The notes beneath the pieces are model-generated. The model worked only from the letters and a program-made list of their open reading frames with translations, was not told the origin of the DNA and searched no databases. From positions 1 to 8,948 of the forward strand of contig JAISWN010000291.1 of assembly GCA_031271075.1 (NCBI GenBank): a stretch of DNA of 8,948 nt. Reading direction: 5' to 3'. The translations under genes were made by a program, and so were the position numbers. This DNA comes from Treponema sp. (GTDB lineage Bacteria; Spirochaetota; Spirochaetia; Treponematales; Breznakiellaceae). Every line of letters starts with the position of its first letter. Position 1 is the stretch's first letter. Of the stretch, positions 1 to 6,319 are shown piece after piece.

Positions 1-107
1 TGTTTCAAAAGATTTGGTCCCGGCTCAAAGGTGTTTTTGGTGTAATAATCGTCCCACTGCCCACACTCGGCATCGGTCATTCCGGTTTTCCGTTCTATCT
101 CGGTCAT
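1..107 (-). CDS. unrecognised small protein, 5' end only (truncated by window edge)
   Basis: An ATG at 105-107 on the minus strand opens a frame that stays open to the window edge, giving 35 residues: MTEIERKTGM, then TDAECGQWDD, then YYTKNTFEPGPNLLK. A good ribosome binding site, GAGGA at 114-118, lies 6 nt upstream of this ATG. A second in-frame ATG (78-80) has no comparable site, so the first is preferred. The N-terminus is acidic and polar, with no signal peptide or membrane segment. I do not recognise the family. The D-Y-Y-T-K-N stretch recalls the openings of some small antitoxin-like proteins, but that is only an impression. The gene lies in the same direction as the ABC operon but beyond a probable terminator, so it is likely a separate transcription unit. 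The start looks real; the function is unknown. Confidence 0.6.
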   Translation of the reverse strand, partial: MTEIERKTGMTDAECGQWDDYYTKNTFEPGPNLLK

Positions 108-130
108 GGTGTTTCCTCATCTTTAGAAAG

Positions 131-158
131 AAAAAATCCGTGCCTGGCGCTCCCGGCA
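131..158 (-). terminator. probable intrinsic terminator of the ABC/PHP operon
   Basis: Read on the minus strand, TGCCGGG and CCAGGCA (plus-strand positions 152-158 and 141-147) form a 7-bp stem with one G-A mismatch and a 4-nt AGCG loop. After a 4-nt gap comes a run of six T, then CTTT. It sits 39 bp past the stop codon of the PHP gene and before the start of the next gene, where an operon terminator would be expected. The mismatch and the gap before the T run lower confidence. Confidence 0.5.
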
Positions 159-196
159 TTGCGTCACGAAAGCTGTCAAGCCTTTGCTCAGATGAG

Positions 197-1483
197 TCAG
201 CCGATGTACACCGGATTGCTCAGGGCGATCAGCATGGGAAAGCCTATCAGGGGGCGGTAGGCTTCCAGACGGTAGAAGCCCGAATCTTCCACCGGGAAGC
301 GGCGGCGCCAGGTTCCGTCAAAAGAAACGGTGAATTCTTCCGCGCCCTTTCGGGATATGAGTTTTAAGACATCCCCCCGGCAGGCCCGAGTCATGGTGAT
401 AAGGCCCTCCAGTCCGGGGCGGAAGGCGGCGGTGTCTCCCAGGCCGGCGCCGCCTATGTCCATGTCCAGGTGGGGGCCCTCGCCGGCATAGGCAATGCTG
501 CCGCGCCCTTCCCTGATCCCTGAGAGGATGTCCGCAGCGGATCTGCCCCGGGAGTACACAAAGTTGCAGGGGGTTCCGAAGGTTTTCCCCAGTTCGTTCC
601 GGTGCATGTCCGAGCCTCCCAGGGCGGGGATCCTTTTCCCCTCACAGAGAAAGCGGTGCCAGAGTTCAAGGGATCGGAGGTTGAAACTTTGCATCGGCCC
701 GTTCCAGACTTCAAGGGCGTCGAAGGGGAAACCCTCGTAGCCGAATTCCCAGGCGCAGTCGGTAAACAGATGGTTCAGGGAGATAAGCGCCCCCGCCTCC
801 CTGGCCCGGCGGAAAAGGGCCGCCATCTCATCAAAAGTATTGACAAGAAAATTATCGTTAAAGCGGATCTCCGGATCGGGAAAGAAGAAATTGGCGTGCC
901 CCCGGTAGTTGGTAAACTCCAGCCCCGGGATCACCGTAAGCCCTTCGGGGTTTCCGATTTCTGAATTTTGCTTCGTGTTGTTGTGATCCGTCAGGGCGAT
1001 AAAGTCCAGTCCCGCCTGGGTACAGGAACGGATCACAAAAGCGGTGCTGTAGGAACCGTCGCTGTTTACCGTGTGGATATGGAGATCCCCCCGAAGCAGC
1101 AGCCTTTCCCGGGGGTAGATACGGAGGCTTACCCGCACCTCCACGGAAGATTCTATCTTGTAGAGCCCCAGGGCCACCGCCCATTTTCCGCCCTTGAATT
1201 TCCCGTGACGGTAACCGGGGGAGGCGGAGGTGGAGGAAAGATAGACCGAACGGCGGTTGGAGCCTGACCAGCCGAAAAGATCGCCCTTCTGGTCGTAGAT
1301 ACCCAGATCAATAACATTAACTTCCCGCCGGGCTGTCCCCTCGGGAAGGGTTTCCTCCGCGTAACGGGGATAATCATACTCAAGCTCGATCCGCTCAATC
1401 CCCTCGGGCATGTTGAAAGGCAGCTTGGCGTAGGTTCCTTCCTGATCCTTTGAGCAGGTTTGAACGAATCGAAACTCTTCCAT
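197..1483 (-). CDS. CehA/McbA-type PHP-domain metallohydrolase
   Basis: Cytoplasmic metal-dependent hydrolase of 428 residues. It has an N-terminal beta-rich region (about 1-130), a PHP domain (about 131-335) and a short C-terminal beta region. The metal-binding motifs are visible in order: GDLHIH (H135, H137) with D142 in NSDG, LTDH (D166, H167), PGLEF (E189), H196 in RGHANFF, LNH (H238) and GSDMH (D292, H294). PHP enzymes of this group bind divalent metals and mostly act as phosphoesterases; CehA and McbA themselves hydrolyse the carbamate carbaryl. The substrate here cannot be read from sequence. The frame is open 31 codons further upstream, but the ATG at 1481-1483 is chosen because it overlaps the binding-protein stop codon (TGATG), which is typical of translational coupling, and the upstream extension reads as antisense-type sequence. 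There is no signal peptide. As the last gene of a sugar-uptake operon it probably removes a substituent from the imported compound (inference). Confidence 0.85.
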   Translation of the reverse strand: MEEFRFVQTCSKDQEGTYAKLPFNMPEGIERIELEYDYPRYAEETLPEGTARREVNVIDLGIYDQKGDLFGWSGSNRRSVYLSSTSASPGYRHGKFKGGKWAVALGLYKIESSVEVRVSLRIYPRERLLLRGDLHIHTVNSDGSYSTAFVIRSCTQAGLDFIALTDHNNTKQNSEIGNPEGLTVIPGLEFTNYRGHANFFFPDPEIRFNDNFLVNTFDEMAALFRRAREAGALISLNHLFTDCAWEFGYEGFPFDALEVWNGPMQSFNLRSLELWHRFLCEGKRIPALGGSDMHRNELGKTFGTPCNFVYSRGRSAADILSGIREGRGSIAYAGEGPHLDMDIGGAGLGDTAAFRPGLEGLITMTRACRGDVLKLISRKGAEEFTVSFDGTWRRRFPVEDSGFYRLEAYRPLIGFPMLIALSNPVYIG

Positions 1484-2892
1484 CAGTCGATGATCCCCTT
1501 GCCCCGCAGTTCCGCAGCGGCGCTGTTGATGGCCTGGGCCGCGCCCGTCTTGCCCTGGATGGTATCGATCAGCCATTTGGCCACTACATCGTAATACTGC
1601 CGGGGCTCAAGTTTTCCGTTGTCATAGCCCATGGGTTCTACCGCCACATCACTACGTTTCCCGATGGCGATAGCATCGGTAAGGCCGGGGTTCAGTTCGC
1701 CGAGGATACCCAGATCGAACCTGGAGGAAATGGGGAAGGGCGCGCCGTGATCCCTGGCATGGGCGGTCCCTGTTTCGGTAAGGGCGACCTTTCCGTTTAC
1801 CAGGTTGTAGTCGTGCCCCTCAATTCCCGCGGAGAGGAGCAGCCCTCCTTCCCTGGTGGCAAAGTATTCGATGATCTTGAAAGCGCCGTCGGGGTTCGCG
1901 GCGCTTACCGGGATAGCCCAGAGGGACGCTTCGCCCTGTTCCAGGAAGTATTTGCCCGAAGGCCCCTTAACACCCGGCAGGGGTACTACGTTAACCGCGG
2001 CGGGGTAGGTTCCGGCCACCTTGGCGTTGGCGTTGTAGAGCCCGGTCCAGGCCGCCCAGTCCGAGTCCAGGACAATATCCTGGGACTGCCACATCCTGGG
2101 CCGCATATCGCCGGATTTCCCGGTAAAGGAGGCCGGGTCCAGAAGCCCTTCATCGTAAAGCTTCTTGAACCATTCCCAGACCGGCTGAGCCGCGGGGCTG
2201 ACGTAGGGGGCGTAGCGCTTGCCCGAGGAATCGGTGAACACCCCCCGCCTGACCCCGGCGGCGGAGAACCAGGGCTGGAGATCCCACACATCCCCCAGGA
2301 CGCAGAAGTAGGGATAGTAGGGTTTTTTCCCTTCAACGTTTTCCTTGTACTCCTTTACCTTCTTCAACAAGTTGTAGTAATCCTCCAGGGTACTCAGGTT
2401 ACTAATGTCAATCCCCGCCTTGTCGGTAATCGCCTTGTTCACGTTGGGCAGGAGGTACACTTCCTGCTTGTTAAAGCCGCCGTAGTATTTCCCCTCAAAA
2501 ACGGTCTTTTCAAGCTCCCCGGCGGGATAGTTGTCCCGGATAACCGGGGAATTCCGCAGCCGGGATGTCAGGTCGCTCAGCGCCCCCTGCCTGGCCAGGC
2601 TGTACATCTGGGTCTGGTTAAGGTAGACCAGATCGTACACTTCCCCCGCCCCCAGTTTTGCCGTCAGGGTGTCGTAGTAGTTGGCGGGAACCTTCTCGAA
2701 GCTGATGCTGAGACCCGTCGCCTTTTCCAGGGCCTGCTGGAACAACAGGTTTTCCGCGTCGTCCTTGCCGCCGGTTACGGCGCTAAGGACTTTGACGGCG
2801 CCGGGGGCTTTTTTCTGGCCCGCGCCACCCGCGAAAACCAGGGTGGAGATCAGGGTTAAGAGCCCGATTGCCGTTATCATTTTTTTGAACAT
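1483..2892 (-). CDS. ABC transporter extracellular solute-binding protein (family 1, LplA-like)
   Basis: Periplasmic sugar-binding component of an ABC importer, 469 residues. A charged start (MFKKM) is followed by a hydrophobic core at about residues 6-20 and a likely signal peptidase I site after VFA (residue 21), leading into GGAGQKK. There is no lipobox cysteine, so it is probably a soluble periplasmic protein rather than a lipoprotein. The mature part has the family 1 layout: a first lobe with the 'LEKATGLSISFEKVP' stretch (about 55-69), and NYYDTLTAKLGAGEVYDLVYL (about 71-91), typical of oligosaccharide binders that partner LplB/LplC permeases. Aromatic groups that could stack on sugar rings include VWDLQPWF and the DWAAW region. 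A strong ribosome binding site, GAGGAG at 2900-2905, lies 7 nt before the ATG. The gene follows the two permease genes and overlaps the PHP gene by one base. The ligand is not predictable beyond an oligosaccharide. Confidence 0.9.
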   Translation of the reverse strand: MFKKMITAIGLLTLISTLVFAGGAGQKKAPGAVKVLSAVTGGKDDAENLLFQQALEKATGLSISFEKVPANYYDTLTAKLGAGEVYDLVYLNQTQMYSLARQGALSDLTSRLRNSPVIRDNYPAGELEKTVFEGKYYGGFNKQEVYLLPNVNKAITDKAGIDISNLSTLEDYYNLLKKVKEYKENVEGKKPYYPYFCVLGDVWDLQPWFSAAGVRRGVFTDSSGKRYAPYVSPAAQPVWEWFKKLYDEGLLDPASFTGKSGDMRPRMWQSQDIVLDSDWAAWTGLYNANAKVAGTYPAAVNVVPLPGVKGPSGKYFLEQGEASLWAIPVSAANPDGAFKIIEYFATREGGLLLSAGIEGHDYNLVNGKVALTETGTAHARDHGAPFPISSRFDLGILGELNPGLTDAIAIGKRSDVAVEPMGYDNGKLEPRQYYDVVAKWLIDTIQGKTGAAQAINSAAAELRGKGIID

Positions 2893-2917
2893 AGTAACAC
2901 TCCTCTCTGCTTAAAAT

Positions 2918-2937
2918 ACGCCCTCCTACGAGGGTGT
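2918..2937 (-). promoter_or_regulatory. intercistronic stem-loop before the binding-protein gene
   Basis: On the minus strand, ACACCCTC and GAGGGCGT pair as an 8-bp stem with one mismatch around the tetraloop GTAG. It lies in the 75-bp gap between the LplC-like permease and the binding protein, 12 bp upstream of the ribosome binding site. The sequence 3' of it is only ATTTTA, so it is a poor terminator. In other ABC operons, hairpins at this position protect the binding-protein message or pause read-through; that role here is an inference. Confidence 0.4.
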
Positions 2938-2967
2938 AAAAAAACGCCTTTGTTGATTCCGGCCCGG

Positions 2968-3837
2968 TTATTCCTTGGTGGAGCCCAGCATAACCCCGCC
3001 GGTAAAGAAACGCTGGGTAAAAAAGTAAAGCAGCGCCAGGGGGAAGGCCGTCAGGATAACCGCCGCCATCTTCGAGTTGGCAAAAACATAATCCGTGCCG
3101 GATACGGAGTTCGGGGAAAAGAGGAGCCAGCGCAGCACTACCGGCATGGTCCACTTTGCCATGTCCGATATAAGGGTTACCGTAAAAGTAATGTTGTTCC
3201 ACCGGCCTATCAGGTTCAGGGTTCCGATAGTCATGATCCCCGGAATAGACAGGGGAAAGTATACCTTCCGGAAAATCGAAAAATCCGAAGCTCCGTCGAT
3301 GCGGGCCGCCTCGGGCAGGGACGGGGGGACTGAGGAAAAGTAGTTCCGCATCAACAGTATGCTGAACCCCCCCGCCGCGCCGTGGAGGATCAGGGCCGTG
3401 TAGGTGTTTATCAGGTGGAGCTGCTTGTTCGCCTCGTAGAGGGACACCAGGGTCAGTTCTCCGGGAACCGTCATGGTAAGCATCACGAAGGTGATAAGGA
3501 GTTTCCGGTAGGGCATCTCTTTGTGGATAAGCACGTAACCGGCCAGGGAGGAGACGAAGACGTGGAGCAGCATTCCGGTTACCGCCACGTACACCGTGTT
3601 GAGGAAGGGCTTCCAGAGGTTCACGTAGTTCCAGATAAAATCGTAAGCCTCAAAGGTGAACGGGGCGGGGAAGAGGATAAGTCCCGGGGCGTCGGATTTT
3701 ATCCTGGTGGAAAAGGAGACCGCCAGCACATTCAGCATGGGGATCCCCATGGTAATGATCACGAACAGGACAGAAGCGTAGACAAGCGCCCTGGCAGGCA
3801 GGGGAAGCCGGTCGGTAAACTGCGGTTTGTTTAGCAT
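2968..3837 (-). CDS. carbohydrate ABC transporter permease, LplC/YtcP-type
   Basis: Inner-membrane permease of 289 residues that forms the translocation pore with the LplB-like partner. Six hydrophobic segments are visible, roughly at 17-40, 78-103, 112-133, 142-163, 198-215 and 257-275. The cytoplasmic EAA loop that contacts the ATPase reads EAARIDGASD (176-185), followed by FRKVYFPLS. The C-terminus QRFFTGGVMLGSTKE closely matches the Q-F-x-G-x-M-x-G-S-x-K ending of the LplC/YtcP (MalG-like) group. The start is the ATG at 3835-3837, with GGGAG at 3845-3849, 7 nt upstream. It is second in the operon, 54 bp after the LplB-like gene and 75 bp before the binding protein. Length and motifs are normal and the gene appears intact. 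Confidence 0.92.
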   Translation of the reverse strand: MLNKPQFTDRLPLPARALVYASVLFVIITMGIPMLNVLAVSFSTRIKSDAPGLILFPAPFTFEAYDFIWNYVNLWKPFLNTVYVAVTGMLLHVFVSSLAGYVLIHKEMPYRKLLITFVMLTMTVPGELTLVSLYEANKQLHLINTYTALILHGAAGGFSILLMRNYFSSVPPSLPEAARIDGASDFSIFRKVYFPLSIPGIMTIGTLNLIGRWNNITFTVTLISDMAKWTMPVVLRWLLFSPNSVSGTDYVFANSKMAAVILTAFPLALLYFFTQRFFTGGVMLGSTKE

Positions 3838-3891
3838 AGTTTTACTCCCAGGGCCCGTGCGGAAATAGTATGACCTTTTATTGCGCGGATC

Positions 3892-4800
3892 CTAATCATC
3901 GTACCGGGAAATTCTCCTGGTAAGGGCGACTACCGTTAAGGTTCCGATCATCACCAGCGTCGCCCCAGCGGTGGCGGTTCCCAGCTTGAAATTCAGTATC
4001 CCCGCCTCATAAACGTAGAGCAGCAGGGTACGGATCACCCGTTTATTCACCGGGTTCTGCATAACGTACATCTCGTCAAAGTGGGTAAGCACACCGATAC
4101 TAAGCAGCACCAGTATTACTTTCATGGTTCCCGCAAGGGAGGGAAGGATGATCTTGCGAATCTGGGTAAAACGCCCGGCCCCGTCTATCCGGGCGGCCTC
4201 GTAGAGGGTGGGATCTATGCCCACTATGGCCACCGAGTAGAGCAGGGCGAAATAGCCGATGGATCTCCAGACCCCCATGCCGATTATCAGCGCCTGGGCC
4301 AGGGGCTCTTCCGCCAGGAACAGTACCGGCGCCTGGCCGAAGAAAGATCGGACCGTGTTTACGATTCCCCGGTGGTCGAAGATCAGCGCCCAGACCCCGG
4401 CGATAACCGACCAGGAGAAAAGGTAGGGCAGGTACGCGATGGTATGGGCTGCCCGGCGCAGGGCGGCGAAACCCAGCTCGTTGATCAACAGGGCCAGGAG
4501 CAGGGAGAGGCAGAAATAGAGGGCCAAATCCGCAAGGCCGATGATAAGGGAATTGGCGATGGACTGGATAAAATCCCTGTCTCCGGTAACTTCCACATAG
4601 TTTGCCAGTCCCACGAAGGGCCGCGCCCCGATCAGGCGGTTCGCCTGGAAACTCATGATTATCCCCTTGAAGAAAGGGTAGTAGGAAAAAACCAAAAGGT
4701 ACGCCGCCGCCGGCAGGAACATTAAGTACAGGAAACGGTACTTCCATATCACCGGCCATCCCGGATTCCTAAGAAGCGGGCTCTGGATACTTTGTTTCAT
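3892..4800 (-). CDS. sugar ABC transporter permease, LplB/YteP-type
   Basis: First gene of the operon: an inner-membrane permease of 302 residues. A short basic cytoplasmic N-terminus precedes hydrophobic segments at about 24-50, 80-108, 121-141, 168-193, 225-240 and 274-293. The EAA loop reads EAARIDGAGR (201-210), then IRKIILPSL, as in MalF-like permeases of the LplB/YteP group, whose members import complex oligosaccharides. The ATG at 4798-4800 is preceded by GGAG at 4808-4811 with 7-nt spacing, the same spacing as the other two transport genes. Stop codon is TAG. No ATPase gene lies in the window; LplB/LplC-type systems commonly rely on a shared MsmX-like ATPase encoded elsewhere, which is the likely arrangement here. 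Confidence 0.92.
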   Translation of the reverse strand: MKQSIQSPLLRNPGWPVIWKYRFLYLMFLPAAAYLLVFSYYPFFKGIIMSFQANRLIGARPFVGLANYVEVTGDRDFIQSIANSLIIGLADLALYFCLSLLLALLINELGFAALRRAAHTIAYLPYLFSWSVIAGVWALIFDHRGIVNTVRSFFGQAPVLFLAEEPLAQALIIGMGVWRSIGYFALLYSVAIVGIDPTLYEAARIDGAGRFTQIRKIILPSLAGTMKVILVLLSIGVLTHFDEMYVMQNPVNKRVIRTLLLYVYEAGILNFKLGTATAGATLVMIGTLTVVALTRRISRYDD

Positions 4801-4864
4801 ACATTTTCTCCGGCATCAGTATCAGGTTGTTTTTTCCCCTTGAGAATCAAAAATTTAGACATCT

Positions 4865-4898
4865 ATTGTCCATTAAATACCCCCTGAATATGTCCAAA
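4865..4898 (-). promoter_or_regulatory. candidate activator sites and weak promoter for the ABC operon
   Basis: On the minus strand two GGACA-containing motifs, TTTGGACAT (4890-4898) and ATGGACAAT (4865-4873), lie about 24 bp apart and 65-98 bp upstream of the first permease start. A weak -10-like TATTTA falls between them (4874-4879) with no good -35 box. A third, exact copy of the 9-mer TTTGGACAT lies in the opposite orientation at 5015-5023. Pairs of half-sites near a weak promoter would suit an AraC-family activator. No binding motif is known to me for this regulator, so this is a pattern only. Confidence 0.25.
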
Positions 4899-5046
4899 TA
4901 ACGTATCCCCTGCCTGCCCCATTTCTAAGGCGTCATTCTAATTTGTTGTATTGCAAGGAATTAGCCGTTCCCAATCCGGGCCAAAGGAAACGGCGCCGGG
5001 ATCGGTTTTTGCTTTTTGGACATTCCTTCGGTAGTTAAGGTCTGTC

Positions 5047-5067
5047 CGCAAAGCCGGTTGCTTTGCG
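5047..5067. repeat. perfect inverted repeat (8-bp stem)
   Basis: CGCAAAGC and GCTTTGCG pair exactly around the 5-nt loop CGGTT. GCAAAG recurs at 5089-5094. No T run follows in either direction, so it is not an intrinsic terminator. It may be an operator or an mRNA hairpin. Confidence 0.45.
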
Positions 5068-5126
5068 TTAATAATACTACCCTTCCCCGCAAAGTAGTTA
5101 CAAAGTAATTTAAACGGCGATTGTTA

Positions 5127-5306
5127 GCGTTAGGGTAACTATTCAGTCGTAGCGCGATTTTAGAGCTTTTTCTTGTTCTCCAGTGCCTTAACGAAGGGGG
5201 CTACCGCCCCCTTCCGCTCTCAATCGGCTCATTTCGGGGCTAAAAGCCCCTTCATTCCGCCGATTTCCGCTATCCCCCGCAGGCGACTGAATAGTTACGC
5301 GTTAGG
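5127..5306. repeat. 8-bp target-site duplication flanking the MITE
   Basis: GCGTTAGG occurs at 5127-5134 and 5299-5306, directly abutting both outer ends of the 15-bp terminal inverted repeats. The match ends at exactly 8 bp on both sides. This is a clean signature of transposition with 8-bp staggered cleavage. Confidence 0.85.
5135..5298. mobile_element. 164-bp MITE-like element, IS66-type ends
   Basis: GTAACTATTCAGTCG (5135-5149) is exactly repeated in inverse orientation at 5284-5298, and the element is flanked by the 8-bp direct repeat GCGTTAGG. IS66-family elements characteristically begin GTAA and duplicate 8 bp, so a non-autonomous IS66 derivative is the best assignment; other families that make 8-bp duplications remain possible. 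There is no transposase or credible ORF inside. The interior holds a perfect 9-bp hairpin (5193-5214, GAAGGGGGC / GCCCCCTTC with loop TACC) and a nested one (AATCGGC 5222-5228 with GCCGATT 5259-5265, enclosing GGGGCT / AGCCCC at 5236-5250). It landed between the AraC regulator and the ABC operon, 31 bp past the regulator stop codon. The intact duplication and perfect ends suggest a fairly recent insertion. Confidence 0.82.
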
Positions 5307-5329
5307 TAAAATCCCGGTGAAAAGGGGCC

Positions 5330-6253
5330 TTAGATTTTGCCGCCTGGTCCGGGGGGCTTGCCCTGGTTCATGGAGGTACGGAATACGCCCGGCGGCACCC
5401 CTTCGTGGAGTTTGAAGACCGAGCTGAAGTAATACTCGCTGGAAAAACCCAGCTGCCGGGCTATCTCCTTGATGGGCTGATCGCCTGTGACCAGAAGTTC
5501 CTTGGCCCGCCGCAGTTTTGTCCGGGTGATGTATTTCTTGGCGGGGTAGCCCTTGTGGGCTATAATGATCCGGGATACCTGCTTGTCGCTCAGGTTGAGA
5601 AACCGGGCGATGTCGGCGGGGCCGATGTCCTTTCCAATGTTTGCCTGAACGAACTCCTCGATCCGGACCATCCTGAAACTGGGTTCCGAGGGAGGGGCGT
5701 TCCCGGCTATCCGCTGTTCCTCCTCAATGGCCCTGGCCGCCGCCACCAGGATCCGGGGGACGATGCTCTGGAGGGTCCATTCGTAGCCCAGGGACCGCCT
5801 GTCCGCCTCCTCCAGGGCCTGGTTGAACAGGGGGATGACGCCGAAACGATCCCGTACCGGAAAGCAGGGAGCGCTCATAAAGATCTGGAAGATCCTTTCC
5901 ACCTCCCTGCCCGCCGCCTGGCTGATAAAACTGGTTTTGCTGAGGGCGCAGTTCAGGCTGTACTCGATGAATTCCCCCTCCTTCGCCGGACGCTGGGCAT
6001 GGTAACAGCCCGGCGCGCTCAGGTAAAACATCCCTTCCCTTATGGGAAAGGAACCGGAGTCGGTGTCCACAAAGCAGTTCCCCTGGGCGCAGAAATGGAA
6101 TTCGTAGGTTGAATGGGCGTGCCGTTTGATAAACCAGTCCCCTTCCTTGTTCATGATCCGGAACCAGTACACTTCGATGATGTAACCTTCCGCGGAGATA
6201 CTGATGGGTATCTCCGACAGGAGCTGGGACGCCCTGATTAAGCGGTGATCCAC
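5330..6253 (-). CDS. AraC-family transcriptional regulator with cupin-like sensor domain
   Basis: DNA-binding regulator of 307 residues. The N-terminal part (about 40-100) resembles the AraC/cupin ligand pocket, with H45, H47 and E51 in KRHAHSTYEFHF and H85 in PGCYHAQRP. The C-terminal 100 residues carry the AraC double helix-turn-helix: first helix pair at about 212-233 (PADIARFLNLSDKQVSRII) and second at about 260-281 (PIKEIARQLGFSSEYYFSSVFK), followed by GVPPGVFR, the usual G-x-x-P-x-x-x-R ending. The start is a GTG at 6251-6253 with a consensus AGGAGG at 6258-6263, only 4 nt upstream. It is divergent from the GH38-like gene and upstream of, and co-directional with, the ABC operon, so it most likely controls both. 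Sugar-responsive activation is typical of this class; the inducer is unknown. Confidence 0.92.
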   Translation of the reverse strand: MDHRLIRASQLLSEIPISISAEGYIIEVYWFRIMNKEGDWFIKRHAHSTYEFHFCAQGNCFVDTDSGSFPIREGMFYLSAPGCYHAQRPAKEGEFIEYSLNCALSKTSFISQAAGREVERIFQIFMSAPCFPVRDRFGVIPLFNQALEEADRRSLGYEWTLQSIVPRILVAAARAIEEEQRIAGNAPPSEPSFRMVRIEEFVQANIGKDIGPADIARFLNLSDKQVSRIIIAHKGYPAKKYITRTKLRRAKELLVTGDQPIKEIARQLGFSSEYYFSSVFKLHEGVPPGVFRTSMNQGKPPGPGGKI

Positions 6254-6261
6254 TGTACCTC

Positions 6262-6290
6262 CTGACAGTTTTGCTATTATATTTTATAGT
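6262..6290 (+). promoter_or_regulatory. sigma70 promoter of the GH38-like gene
   Basis: CTGACA (6262-6267) and TATAGT (6285-6290) are separated by 17 bp; each differs from consensus at one base. The expected start of transcription is near 6297, giving a leader of about 23 nt that includes the GGGAGG ribosome binding site (6311-6316). The promoter overlaps the ribosome binding site and -10 box of the divergent regulator gene. Confidence 0.6.
6276..6281 (-). promoter_or_regulatory. -10 box of the araC-type gene
   Basis: On the minus strand this is a perfect TATAAT, about 23 bp upstream of the GTG start. The -35 region is poor (CTGAAA at 19-bp spacing or GAAACC at 17 bp). It lies inside the spacer of the opposing glycosidase promoter, so RNA polymerase cannot occupy both at once. 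Confidence 0.4.
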
Positions 6291-6319
6291 CATTTGCTGG
6301 TTTCAGTATAGGGAGGCTT

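Larger units (their letters stand above)
4801..5134. other. non-coding control region upstream of the ABC operon
   Basis: No gene is supported in this 334-bp stretch, which is visibly more AT-rich than the flanking genes. It holds repeated TGGACA-type motifs (4867-4872, 4890-4898 and 5015-5023), a perfect 8-bp-stem hairpin at 5047-5067 (CGCAAAGC / GCTTTGCG around a 5-nt loop), and two near-identical 11-bp units beginning AAAGTA at 5091-5101 and 5102-5112. It should contain the operon promoter, but I cannot identify convincing -35 and -10 boxes, as expected if the promoter depends on an activator. Confidence 0.5.

Noticed and set aside
174..179. Perfect TTGACA on the minus strand upstream of the left-edge gene
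   Set aside because: No -10 box occurs at 15-19 bp spacing and it lies upstream of the probable terminator, so it is not called as a promoter.
1484..1576. 31-codon N-terminal extension of the PHP protein
   Set aside because: It lies inside the binding-protein coding sequence, and the ATG at 1481-1483 overlapping the TGA stop is the natural coupled start.
1450..2859. 469-codon plus-strand frame opposite the solute-binding protein gene
   Set aside because: It is antisense to a well-supported gene and arises from GC-rich third positions on the other strand. Its translation is rich in G, V, P and R with no recognisable domain, and its length matching the real protein is coincidental.
5193..5250. 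MITE hairpins as intrinsic terminators of the regulator gene
   Set aside because: Neither hairpin is followed by a T run in either orientation, so intrinsic termination is not supported by sequence.
5127..5306. CRISPR array or phage attachment site
   Set aside because: There are only two inverted ends plus one short flanking duplication, with no spaced repeat series and no integrase; the transposition signature explains all of it.
5405..6112. 235-codon plus-strand frame opposite the AraC-type gene
   Set aside because: The minus strand encodes a complete AraC regulator with both helix-turn-helix motifs; the plus-strand frame has no supporting features.
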